Shown here piece by piece: positions 16,265 to 23,695 of a stretch of DNA of 33,039 nt. The notes below the pieces were generated by a model. That model was not told the origin of the DNA, searched no databases, and worked only from the letters and a program-made list of their open reading frames with translations. Origin of the DNA: JAWLGW01 sp964569055 (GTDB lineage Bacteria > Planctomycetota > J058); the NCBI GenBank assembly GCA_964569055.1, contig CAZMSZ010000036.1:1-33039 (forward strand), written 5' to 3'. Every line of letters starts with the position of its first letter. The stretch's first letter is position 1. Both the position numbers and the translations under genes were made by a program.

Positions 16265-17422
16265 TCACTTGTACTTCTGGAAGATGCGCTGGGCGAGCTT
16301 CTCGAGCACCTCCGAGATGTCGCACGACTGCGCCAGCTCCCGGAAGCCGAGCGGCTCCTGGGCGTAGTTGGGCGCCTCGCGGACGTAGCTCGGGAGGGCA
16401 TCGCTCCACTGGTTCTGACCCGTGGGGTCTCGGCCGTAGATGTTGTCGACCCAGAACTTCGAGTCGCTCACCTCGCTCGACTGACCCCGGCCCGAGTCGA
16501 TGTTCGCGCCCTGGCTGGTCTTGAGGTCGTACGCGATCGAGAGGCTGGCCGAGGTCGTGCGCCGGTGCTCGGTCCAGTAGGCGTGGACGTCGTAGTACTC
16601 GTACTCGTCCTCCATGACCGGGTTGCCCGCCGCGTCGTACTTGGGCTGCCCGTTGAAGTCCGTGGCCTGCTTCTGCCCGATCACGCGCGACTTGCCCTCG
16701 GTGTCGGTCCCGTTCTTCAGCTGCCAGCCGGTGTCGCTGAAGTTGCCCTGGACCGTGACCTGCAGCACGTGCATCGCCTGGGAACGGTCGTCCACGATCG
16801 TCATGAACTCGGGGTTCTTGGCGACCACGGTCTGACGCAGCTTGTTGGCCACGTCCCCCGCGAACATCTCGCCGCCGTTGCTCCCGCCCGCGTCCACGTA
16901 CACCCGGACCATGGCCTCGGCGAGGGACTGCTCGTACTTGGCCCGCGCGTCCTTGTAGTTGCGCGCGAAGCCGAGCGCGCGGCGGTAGGCCCGCGCGGCC
17001 CGCCGGTCGTCGCGGCCGGCGTACTTGTCGCCCTCCTTGTAGGCCTCCTCCGCCGCCGAGTCGGCGAGGCGCGTGCGCTCCGCGCCCTCGTGCAGGATGT
17101 CGACGTCGCCGGGCAGGCTCTGGACCCAGGAGCGGAGCGCGATCACGCGGTCGCATTGAGCGACGGCCTGGTCGTACTTCTTCGCCCGCTCGAGGTCCTT
17201 GATGATCTGCCCGTGCTCGATGTTGATCTCGCTGCACAGCTCGTGGAGCAGCGTGATCGCCTCCTGGTGGGCGGGGTCGACCTCGAGGCACTTGGCGAGG
17301 TACTCGATCGCGCCGTAGCGGCTCTTGGGCCGGATCTCCTGGGCCGCGCTGTAGTACGTGGCGGACGCGCAGCCCTGCAGGACGAGCAGCGCCGCCGCGA
17401 TCCCGATGGTGCTGGTGCGCAT
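16265..17422 (-). CDS. TPR-type lipoprotein with CsgG-like C-terminal half
   Basis: A predicted lipoprotein of 385 residues beginning with the ATG at 17420-17422, five bases after the upstream stop. The lipobox is LQGC (Cys18). Residues about 30-165 are helical with TPR-like pairs (YLAKCLEVDPAHQEA, AYRRALGFARNYKDARAKYE). From 170 to 385 the order of strands and helices resembles the CsgG/LpoB-type fold: MVRVYVDAGGSNGGEMFAGDV, then NPEFMTIVDD, then long strands including YYDVHAYWTEHRRTTSASL, and a last helix DISEVLEKLAQRIFQKYK. This family assignment is by pattern only. It sits in a trio with 17428-18372 and the BamE-like gene and so probably acts with them at the envelope. The mature part has three Cys residues in the helical half and one near the end. 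Confidence 0.78.
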   Translation of the reverse strand: MRTSTIGIAAALLVLQGCASATYYSAAQEIRPKSRYGAIEYLAKCLEVDPAHQEAITLLHELCSEINIEHGQIIKDLERAKKYDQAVAQCDRVIALRSWVQSLPGDVDILHEGAERTRLADSAAEEAYKEGDKYAGRDDRRAARAYRRALGFARNYKDARAKYEQSLAEAMVRVYVDAGGSNGGEMFAGDVANKLRQTVVAKNPEFMTIVDDRSQAMHVLQVTVQGNFSDTGWQLKNGTDTEGKSRVIGQKQATDFNGQPKYDAAGNPVMEDEYEYYDVHAYWTEHRRTTSASLSIAYDLKTSQGANIDSGRGQSSEVSDSKFWVDNIYGRDPTGQNQWSDALPSYVREAPNYAQEPLGFRELAQSCDISEVLEKLAQRIFQKYK

Positions 17423-17427
17423 GGCGG

Positions 17428-18372
17428 CTACCCCTTGATGATCTGCACGGCGTTGCCGGTGCCCGCCCCGCTCTGGGCCTTGCTGCGGACCCGGAACCCC
17501 TCCTCGACCATCACCGCGTCGAGCTCGACCTTGAGCTCCCCGGGGGTCATGGTCGTGCGGATCTCGAGCGTGAACGCGTCCGAGTCGTCGGTGCTGGTCT
17601 CCTCGAAGTCGCGCGAGCCGATCCCGGGGATCGCCCCGCCCATCAGCGTCTCGACGATCCACTGCTTGTCGACCTGCGAGAAGCGCTGGAACGTGACGTG
17701 CACCACGTTCTTCTGCACCGTCACGTTGGCGTCGGCGCAGGTCAGGAGCATCTTCTTGGCGAGCAGCTTGCCCACGATCGCGGCGTGCTGCAGGCGGTAG
17801 TCGTCGACCTTGCTCGACGTCGTCTCCTGGTCGTGCCTGATCGTCCCGGTGAGCTCCTTGGTGCCCTTGGCCGGCGTCCCGCTCATCTTGCAGGTCGCCG
17901 TCGCGCGAATGATCGCGCCGATGTCGCGGCGCGTCTGGCTCTTGTAGGGCTCGGTCCGCATGTCGAGCTGGAAGTGGACCGCGAAGTCGGCGCCCTCCTT
18001 GGTGGCCATCATCGAGAGCGCGTGGGCCGCCGGCGTGCCGCCGAGCACGGCCCGGCGCTCCGCCGCCTTGTCGAGGGCGTTGGCGTCGACCGACAGCAGG
18101 CAGCTGTCCCCGCCGAAGAAGTGCTCCTGGAACGCGTCGGCGAACGCCTGGAACTCGTCCTCGCGGACCCCGTCGCCGAAGGCGGGCGCGAGCACGCACT
18201 TGGCGCCATCGAAGAAGGCCGACCACTGGTGGCCGGCGGGCAGCGACAGGTCGGGCTCGGGAGTGAGCGGGACGGGCGTCCCCTCGAGCGCGGGCTGCTC
18301 GGTCGAGGTGGATGCGCAGCCGGCGAGGCTCAACGCCGCGGCGGCGAAGAGCGAGACGATGCGAGTCGACAT
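17428..18372 (-). CDS. Envelope lipoprotein, possible divergent copy of the shared C-terminal domain
   Basis: A predicted lipoprotein of 314 residues. It starts at the ATG at 18370-18372 with GGGGGAA upstream, and the lipobox is LAGC (Cys19). A short Pro/Thr/Glu linker precedes residues 50-220, where CVLAPAFGDGVREDEFQAF opens an alpha/beta domain resembling LpoB/TolB-N-like envelope proteins in pattern, with QTRRDIGAIIRATATCKMSG as an internal strand. The last 89 residues (226-314), beginning VTFQRFSQVDKQWIVETLM and ending GNAVQIIKG, can be aligned with the domain at the end of the 19037-20452 product, including GIGSRDF against FGSIKDK, but identity is low. It is the first gene of a compact trio and follows a hairpin. 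Function unknown. Confidence 0.78.
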   Translation of the reverse strand: MSTRIVSLFAAAALSLAGCASTSTEQPALEGTPVPLTPEPDLSLPAGHQWSAFFDGAKCVLAPAFGDGVREDEFQAFADAFQEHFFGGDSCLLSVDANALDKAAERRAVLGGTPAAHALSMMATKEGADFAVHFQLDMRTEPYKSQTRRDIGAIIRATATCKMSGTPAKGTKELTGTIRHDQETTSSKVDDYRLQHAAIVGKLLAKKMLLTCADANVTVQKNVVHVTFQRFSQVDKQWIVETLMGGAIPGIGSRDFEETSTDDSDAFTLEIRTTMTPGELKVELDAVMVEEGFRVRSKAQSGAGTGNAVQIIKG

Positions 18373-18427
18373 GTGTGGGGTTCCCCCTGGTTGGTTCCCT
18401 TCGATTCCCTTGTTCTCTGGACGAGGC

Positions 18428-18457
18428 GCCGCCGCGCGCTTCCCCACGCGCGGCGGC
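18428..18457 (-). terminator. Hairpin between two lipoprotein genes
   Basis: A perfect 11-bp stem (18428-18438 with 18447-18457) has an eight-base loop and lies 16 bases beyond the stop of the minus-strand gene ending at 18474. It could end or reduce transcription before the trio starting at 18372. No T-run follows. Confidence 0.55.
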
Positions 18458-18473
18458 TCCGCCCCTGCGATCC

Positions 18474-18926
18474 CTACTCCTTGGTCCGCCAGACCTCGAC
18501 GTGCTTGGGCAGCTCCGCCTCGCGGAAGTGGAACTTGATCCCGATCCCGGTCTGGTCGATCACGCGCTTGAGCGACTGCCGGATGTCGGCGCCGGTGTAC
18601 TTGCACTCGATCGAGATCCGGTTGGCCTGCGCGTAGTCGGCGAGGAGCTCGCTGAACTCCGCGTCGGCGCCCATGGCGGCCTCGACCTGCTCCGCGTGCG
18701 GGCGGCCGAAGTTGTTGAGGAACACCACCCGCAGGAGCGGGTGGTTGTCGTTGCGGACCGCGATCGAGCCGCGCGCGGCGGCGGGCTTCATGTCGGGGTC
18801 CGTCTCCTCGACGGTCGCGGCGACCGGCTCGGGGGCCGGCTCGGGCGCGGGGTCGGTCGAGGAGCAACCGGCGAGCAGGGCGACCAGCGCGAACGCGGCC
18901 CCTGCGAGCGTGTTGCGGTGCTGCAT
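18474..18926 (-). CDS. Small lipoprotein ending in the shared C-terminal domain
   Basis: A predicted lipoprotein of 150 residues, starting at the ATG at 18924-18926 with GGGGGGAT upstream. The lipobox is LLAGC (Cys21). A Pro/Glu/Ala-rich tether (22-60) leads to one compact domain (64-150): LLRVVFLNNFGRPHAEQV, then ADAEFSELL, then IECKYTGADIRQSL, then FHFREAELPKHVEVW. It aligns closely with the end of the 320-residue lipoprotein at 23696-24658 (VIFLNDFDREAVAQV, HPEFAELL, ELKHLGGDLRRDL, FQFREAYLPKQHLEV) and more loosely with the two large proteins at 12402 and 19037. This is the minimal version of the domain: a lipid anchor, a tether and the domain. Hairpins flank the gene on both sides. Function unknown. 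Confidence 0.82.
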   Translation of the reverse strand: MQHRNTLAGAAFALVALLAGCSSTDPAPEPAPEPVAATVEETDPDMKPAAARGSIAVRNDNHPLLRVVFLNNFGRPHAEQVEAAMGADAEFSELLADYAQANRISIECKYTGADIRQSLKRVIDQTGIGIKFHFREAELPKHVEVWRTKE

Positions 18927-18998
18927 GGGTGTGACATCCCCCCCTGTTCGACGCGGCGCATCCTGGCACGACGCCCTGGCGCACGCCAGGAGCGCCCG

Positions 18999-19022
18999 GC
19001 CGGCGGGGCGAGCCCCGCCGGC
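18999..19022 (-). terminator. Hairpin downstream of the zinc-ribbon envelope gene
   Basis: The 11-base arms at 18999-19009 and 19012-19022 are perfectly complementary. With steric limits this gives a 10-bp stem and a CGAG loop, the same loop as the terminator at 8678-8705. It lies 14 bases past the stop of the minus-strand gene ending at 19037. A second palindrome, CCTGGCG-CA-CGCCAGG, is about ten bases further on (near 18975-18990). No T-run is present. Confidence 0.55.
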
Positions 19023-19036
19023 GGATGCGGCCGCGC

Positions 19037-20452
19037 CTACTTGAGGACGTTGATGTTGTTCCCCGTCTGGGAGAGGCGCACCCCGTTGACGCCCGCCTCC
19101 TGCAAGGCCGCCTGGACGTCGGCCTTCATGCGCGTCCCGACGTAGGTGCAGTTGATCACCCGGAACACGCCCATCGACCCCTTGTCCTTGATGCTCCCGA
19201 ACTCCGGCCACTCGCTCAGGATGTCGACCACCACCTCGATGTCGGCGTCGGTCACGTTCTTGAAGCGGATGTTCCAGAAGTCGCGCGGGGTCGGGTTGCG
19301 CAGCCCGCTCCCGCTGCCGCTGGTCGCGGCGCCGCCGTTGCTCGCCATGCCGCCGCCCTGCGCGGGCGGGAGCTGCGACTCGCAGGCCGGGCAGGTCGTG
19401 ATCGAGTCGTCGAGGATCTTGTCCATGCAGCCGGGGCACTCGCGCGGCCCGCTCGAGCCCGAGGCCGCCTGCTCGAGCGCCTGGTTCTCCGGCTGGTTGG
19501 CGTAGTACATGTTGAACAGCATGTACATCACGTTCTTGGCGATGTACTTGCCGACCAGCGAGGCGTACCGCTCGGCCTGCTCCGAGATGCTGTCGGCCTT
19601 GCCGACCCACGGCTGGTGGAGCATCTCGCGGCTGGCGTCCAGCTCGTTGCGGATGGAGTTGTCAGACTCGATATTGAAGTTCGCGAGGATCGTGTCCGAG
19701 TTCTTGTCGTACATTCGACCCTTGACCGCCTGGCAGCGCAGGTAGCCGCGGTACAGCTCGGCCTGCGGGGTGCCGGGCGGGTACGGCTCGAACTTGATGG
19801 TGCCCTTGATCGCCACCACCAGCGGCGCCTGGAACTGGCCGGCGAAGTCGTGCAGCATCGAGGTCTGCGGGTCGGCGCCCAGGCTCACGGCCGCGCGCGC
19901 CACGTTCTCCGCCTGGCTCGCGGCCGGCGACTGGCGGAACCGGTGCGTGATCATGTACTGGCTGGCCGCGGTCTCGACCATCTGAGGCAGGAGCTGCTGC
20001 TCCTCGGGGCTCAGCCCCTCACCGCGCCACCAGCTCTCGCGGTCGACCAACACGATGACGAACGGGTCGACCCCGAACGTGTTCTCGACGTGCAGGTTGT
20101 TGAGCAGCGCCTGCTTCGCCTCGTTCATGCTGACCGTCGCCGTGTACTGCCAGCCGCCCCGACGGTGCTCCCTGAACCGCTCCTCGCGGAGGATGTCGAA
20201 GATGCTGTGGACGAGCGCCTTGCGGCGCTCGCCGCGGATCGCGGAGAAAGACCAGTCCGCGAGGACGCTCTCGATGACCCGCGTCACGACCTTGGCCCGG
20301 GCGATGGTCTTGTCGGCATCGCTGCCCGAGTCGACCCTCTCCTGGAACTGCTGCTCGTCCCTGCCCGCCTGAGCCGACGCGGCCTGTGGTGCCAACAGCG
20401 CCACCCCGGCGGCCACCACACCCGCCAGGACCTTCCCTCTGACGATAGCCAT
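19037..20452 (-). CDS. Secreted zinc-ribbon protein with shared C-terminal domain
   Basis: A predicted periplasmic protein of 471 residues. The ATG at 20450-20452 is preferred because a Sec signal starts there (cleavage near ASA-QA), with AAGGAGAGG about ten bases upstream. The main body (30-330) aligns with the protein at 12402-13820. A zinc ribbon, ECPGC (C339/C342) and CPAC (C354/C357), then a Gly/Ser linker, separate it from the terminal domain (391-471): DFWNIRFKNV, WPEFGSI, NCTYVGTRMK, GNNINVL. A zinc ribbon in an exported protein is unusual. It lies 35 bases after the tandem-kinase gene and very likely shares its transcript, so it may be linked to that kinase. The middle part (QAPLVVAIKGTIKFEP and after) has CsgG-like secondary-structure order. 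Function unknown. Confidence 0.85.
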   Translation of the reverse strand: MAIVRGKVLAGVVAAGVALLAPQAASAQAGRDEQQFQERVDSGSDADKTIARAKVVTRVIESVLADWSFSAIRGERRKALVHSIFDILREERFREHRRGGWQYTATVSMNEAKQALLNNLHVENTFGVDPFVIVLVDRESWWRGEGLSPEEQQLLPQMVETAASQYMITHRFRQSPAASQAENVARAAVSLGADPQTSMLHDFAGQFQAPLVVAIKGTIKFEPYPPGTPQAELYRGYLRCQAVKGRMYDKNSDTILANFNIESDNSIRNELDASREMLHQPWVGKADSISEQAERYASLVGKYIAKNVMYMLFNMYYANQPENQALEQAASGSSGPRECPGCMDKILDDSITTCPACESQLPPAQGGGMASNGGAATSGSGSGLRNPTPRDFWNIRFKNVTDADIEVVVDILSEWPEFGSIKDKGSMGVFRVINCTYVGTRMKADVQAALQEAGVNGVRLSQTGNNINVLK

Positions 20453-20487
20453 ACGGAGCCCCTCTCCTTCCATGGCCTGGCCCCGCG

Positions 20488-23400
20488 TCACCGGTCGTCC
20501 ACCGACCGCGCCACGCGGAAGCCCAAGAAGTCGCGCCGCATGTCGGGGAGGAACGCCATCCGCTCCTCCGGCCGACACAGGCGTGGTTGTGAGCGGTAGC
20601 CGCCGCCCTTGACGACGCGCCGCTCCTGTTTCTCGTCGCTGCACCACTCCACGGCGTTCCCCGCCATGTCGAGGCAGCCGAAGGGCGAGACGCCCGCCGG
20701 GAACGAGCCGACCGGCGCCGCCCCCGCGAACCCGTCCTCCTCGCCCTCGCAGTTGAGGAGCCAGCGGCCGCCCTGCTGGAGCGCCTCGTCGCCCCAGGGG
20801 AACGGCGCGCCCTCGGTGCCGCGCGCCGCCTTCTCCCACTCCGCTTCGCTCGGCAACCGCAGCCCCGCCCAGGCGCAGTATGCGCGCGCCTCGCTCCACG
20901 TGACGTTCGTCGCGGGCTCCAATTCGCTCGCCCCCGGCGACGCGGTCACGTCGACGCCCGCGGCGCGGAGCTGCGCCCGGGTCACCTCGAGCCGCCCGAT
21001 GAAGAAGCCCGGCAGCTCGAAGTGCCGCCGCTCCTTCCCCCACACGAACGGCCCCTCCGGCACGTAGACCAGGACCGACCCGTCCCTCTCGTTCACGTAC
21101 GTGCCCGGCGCCTGGCCGAACACCAACCCCACCGGGAGCGGGAGCGGCGGTCGCCGGCCGGGCGGGAGCTCGTCCCACCAGGAGGCGAGCGGCGTCGCCT
21201 CGGCGGGGGTGGACGTGGGGAGCCGGTCGACGGCGAACCGGCGGACCAGCGGGCTGGTGCTGCGCCCGCGCGCGTCGCGGGCCACCACGGCGAGCTCGAA
21301 CGCGCCCGGCGCGAGCTCGAGCTCGTGACGGAACACGCCACGCCCGCCGACCTCGAGCACGATCGGCGGCTGGGACGCGCCGTCACGCCGGAGCTCCAGC
21401 GTGACCTCGAACGGGCCGGCGCCGCGCGCCCGACCGACGACCAACACGGGGTGCGCCGCCGGGAGCAGCGCGTCGGCGGGAGGGGAGAGGAGGCCCACCT
21501 CGAGCGGCGCGTCCCCCTCGGGCGAGTCGGCCCGCGGCGGGTCGGTCCGCGCCGGCCCGTCCGTCCCGACGGCCGACACCACGCCCGCGCCGCCCACGAG
21601 CTCGCCGTCGCTGGGGGCGTGCGTCGCGAGGAGCGCGCGCGCCCCCGGGTGGAGCGCGAGGAGCGCCAGCGCCGCCGCGGCGAGCACGGCCAGCCCTCCC
21701 ACGATCAGGCCGCTGCGTCCATGCCGCCGCGAGGGGCGGGCGCCGAGGTCGAGCCGCGTCGCGGGGAGCAGGAGGTGCGGGGTCCCGCCCAGGAGCTCCT
21801 GGGCGAACGCGCCGGCATCGGCCGGGCGCTCCGCCGGGTCCTTCGCCAGCGCGTGGTGGACCGCGGCGACGGTCCGCGAGGACAGCCCGGGGGCGGCCTC
21901 GTCCAGCGGCCGCGGCGGCTTGGTCATGATCCGCGCCCGCAGGCTGGCCTGGCTCGGCTCCTTGCCGCCGTCGATCGGGAGCCGGCCCGCGAGGCACAGG
22001 TAGAGCACGACCGCGAGCGAGTACACGTCCGACGGCGGCCCGATCTCGTCGCCGCCGGCCTGCTCGGGCGACATGTACTGGACCGTCCCGATCGTGCTGC
22101 CCTTCGCGGTGCGCAGCGAGCTCTCGTCCTCGAGGGCGCCGATCAGCTTCACGATCCCGAAGTCGAGGATCCGCGCCTCCTCCTCGCCGTGCTCGCGCAC
22201 CAGCATGATGTTCGCGGGCTTGAGGTCGCGGTGCACGATCCCGGCGCGATGCGCCTCGGCGAGCGCCGACAGGACCTGACCGCCGATCCGCAGCACTCGC
22301 TCCTCCGGCAGCGGCGCCTCGCGGCGGAGCAGGTCGGCCAGCGTCTCGCCCCGGAGGTAGTCCATCTCCAGATAGAACAGCGGGCCGTCGCGGCCGAAGT
22401 CGCGCACCTGCACGGCGTGCTTGTGGACGAAGGCCCGCATGGCGCGCGCCTCGCGGCGGAAGCGCTCGTGCGCCTCCTCGCGCTCCGCCTCGGGCGCGTC
22501 CTCGCCGGGCGGGCGGATCAGCTTGAGGGCGACGTCGATCCCGAGCTCCTCGTGCCAGGCGCGGTACACGCTGCCGAACCCGCCGCTGCCGAGGTGCTCG
22601 CGCAGCTCGTACTTCCCGGCGACCTTGCGGCCGAGCAGCTCGGCCTCGCCCGCCGCCGCGGGCGGCGGCGGCGCGGCCGGCGCGTCGGTCGGCGCGTCGA
22701 CGCTCACCTCCGGCCCGGGCGGGACCGCCTCGTCGAGGAGGGCGCGCACCTCGGCCGCGCTCGCGGGCCGCCGCTTGGGCTCCTTCGCGAGCAGCCGGTG
22801 GATCAACGTCGAGAGCGCCGGCGGGACGTCGGTCCGCTTCTCGCGCAGCGGCGCGGGGTCCTTGTTCAGGATGTGGTTGAGGATCGCGTTGACCGTGGTG
22901 CCCTTCACCGGGCGCTCACCGGCGAGCAGCTCGTAGGCGATCGCGCCGAGCGCGTACAGGTCGCTGCGCCCGTCGACCACCTCGCCCTCCGCCTGCTCCG
23001 GCGAGAGGTAGTAGGGCGTGCCGACTGCGCGCCCCTTGGTGAGGTCGAGGACCGTCTGCTCGCCGCCGGTGAGGTGCTTGGCGATCCCGAAGTCGATCAG
23101 CATGGCGCGCTCGCCCTCGGGGCGGGTGACGAGCACGAGGTTCGCGGGCTTGAGGTCGCGGTGCACCACCCCCGCCGCGTGCGCGGTCTCGAGCGCGTCG
23201 AGGACGTCGCGCAGGAGCCGCGCCACCCGCCGCACCGCCCAGGGGCCCGACTGCTGCTCGAGCGACTGCTGCAGGTCGACCCCCTCGCAGTACTCGCAGG
23301 CGTAGTACGGGCGCCCGTCCTCGTCCGTCCCCGCCGCGACCAGCGCCGGGATCAGCGGATGCACCAGCCGCTCGAGCGCGCGCACCTCGCGGCGGAAGCG

Positions 23401-23574
23401 CTCGGCGATCTCCTCGCTCTTGGCGTGCTCGGCGCGCAGCAGCTTGACCACCACGCGTCCGGAGCGCTCGACGTCCTCGGCGAGGAAGGCCTCGCCGAAG
23501 GCGCCGGCGCCGAGCTTGCGCTGGAGGCGGAACCTCCCCGCAATCACTCGCTCCGGATCGACGTCCTCTGGCAT
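20488..23574 (-). CDS. Tandem Hanks-type Ser/Thr kinase fused to FGE-sulfatase domain
   Basis: A membrane receptor-like protein of 1028 residues. The ATG at 23572-23574 is preferred over an in-frame GTG 48 bases upstream that has no RBS. Kinase 1 (about 15-280) has the Gly loop LGAGAFGEAF, Lys44, HRDLKPAN (138-145) and DFG (161-163). Kinase 2 (about 322-595) has LGSGGFGSVY, Lys351, HRDLKPAN (448-455) and DFG (471-473). Both have an SPEQ motif after the activation loop, so both look active. A Pro/Ala linker (285-310) joins them. A membrane helix follows (about 622-641), then a Pro-rich stretch, an immunoglobulin-like domain (690-785) and an FGE-sulfatase domain (about 820-1023; LRLPSEAEWEKAARG, FPWGDE, GNAVEWCSD). 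The kinases should be cytoplasmic and the FGE domain outside. The FGE start appears shortened, so binding rather than catalysis is likely. Confidence 0.93.
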   Translation of the reverse strand: MPEDVDPERVIAGRFRLQRKLGAGAFGEAFLAEDVERSGRVVVKLLRAEHAKSEEIAERFRREVRALERLVHPLIPALVAAGTDEDGRPYYACEYCEGVDLQQSLEQQSGPWAVRRVARLLRDVLDALETAHAAGVVHRDLKPANLVLVTRPEGERAMLIDFGIAKHLTGGEQTVLDLTKGRAVGTPYYLSPEQAEGEVVDGRSDLYALGAIAYELLAGERPVKGTTVNAILNHILNKDPAPLREKRTDVPPALSTLIHRLLAKEPKRRPASAAEVRALLDEAVPPGPEVSVDAPTDAPAAPPPPAAAGEAELLGRKVAGKYELREHLGSGGFGSVYRAWHEELGIDVALKLIRPPGEDAPEAEREEAHERFRREARAMRAFVHKHAVQVRDFGRDGPLFYLEMDYLRGETLADLLRREAPLPEERVLRIGGQVLSALAEAHRAGIVHRDLKPANIMLVREHGEEEARILDFGIVKLIGALEDESSLRTAKGSTIGTVQYMSPEQAGGDEIGPPSDVYSLAVVLYLCLAGRLPIDGGKEPSQASLRARIMTKPPRPLDEAAPGLSSRTVAAVHHALAKDPAERPADAGAFAQELLGGTPHLLLPATRLDLGARPSRRHGRSGLIVGGLAVLAAAALALLALHPGARALLATHAPSDGELVGGAGVVSAVGTDGPARTDPPRADSPEGDAPLEVGLLSPPADALLPAAHPVLVVGRARGAGPFEVTLELRRDGASQPPIVLEVGGRGVFRHELELAPGAFELAVVARDARGRSTSPLVRRFAVDRLPTSTPAEATPLASWWDELPPGRRPPLPLPVGLVFGQAPGTYVNERDGSVLVYVPEGPFVWGKERRHFELPGFFIGRLEVTRAQLRAAGVDVTASPGASELEPATNVTWSEARAYCAWAGLRLPSEAEWEKAARGTEGAPFPWGDEALQQGGRWLLNCEGEEDGFAGAAPVGSFPAGVSPFGCLDMAGNAVEWCSDEKQERRVVKGGGYRSQPRLCRPEERMAFLPDMRRDFLGFRVARSVDDR

Positions 23575-23695
23575 GCCGCCCCGCCTCGACGCGCGTGGCC
23601 GTTCCGCGCGCGTCAAGCGCACCGAAGAAAAGGGAAGGCGAAGCTACTCCACGCCCTCGCGCCCCGCAACGGCGCGACGGCGTGGATTCGGCGGC

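Noticed and set aside
23575..23622. An upstream GTG start for the tandem-kinase gene
   Set aside because: It has no Shine-Dalgarno and adds 16 Arg-rich residues not typical of kinase N-termini.
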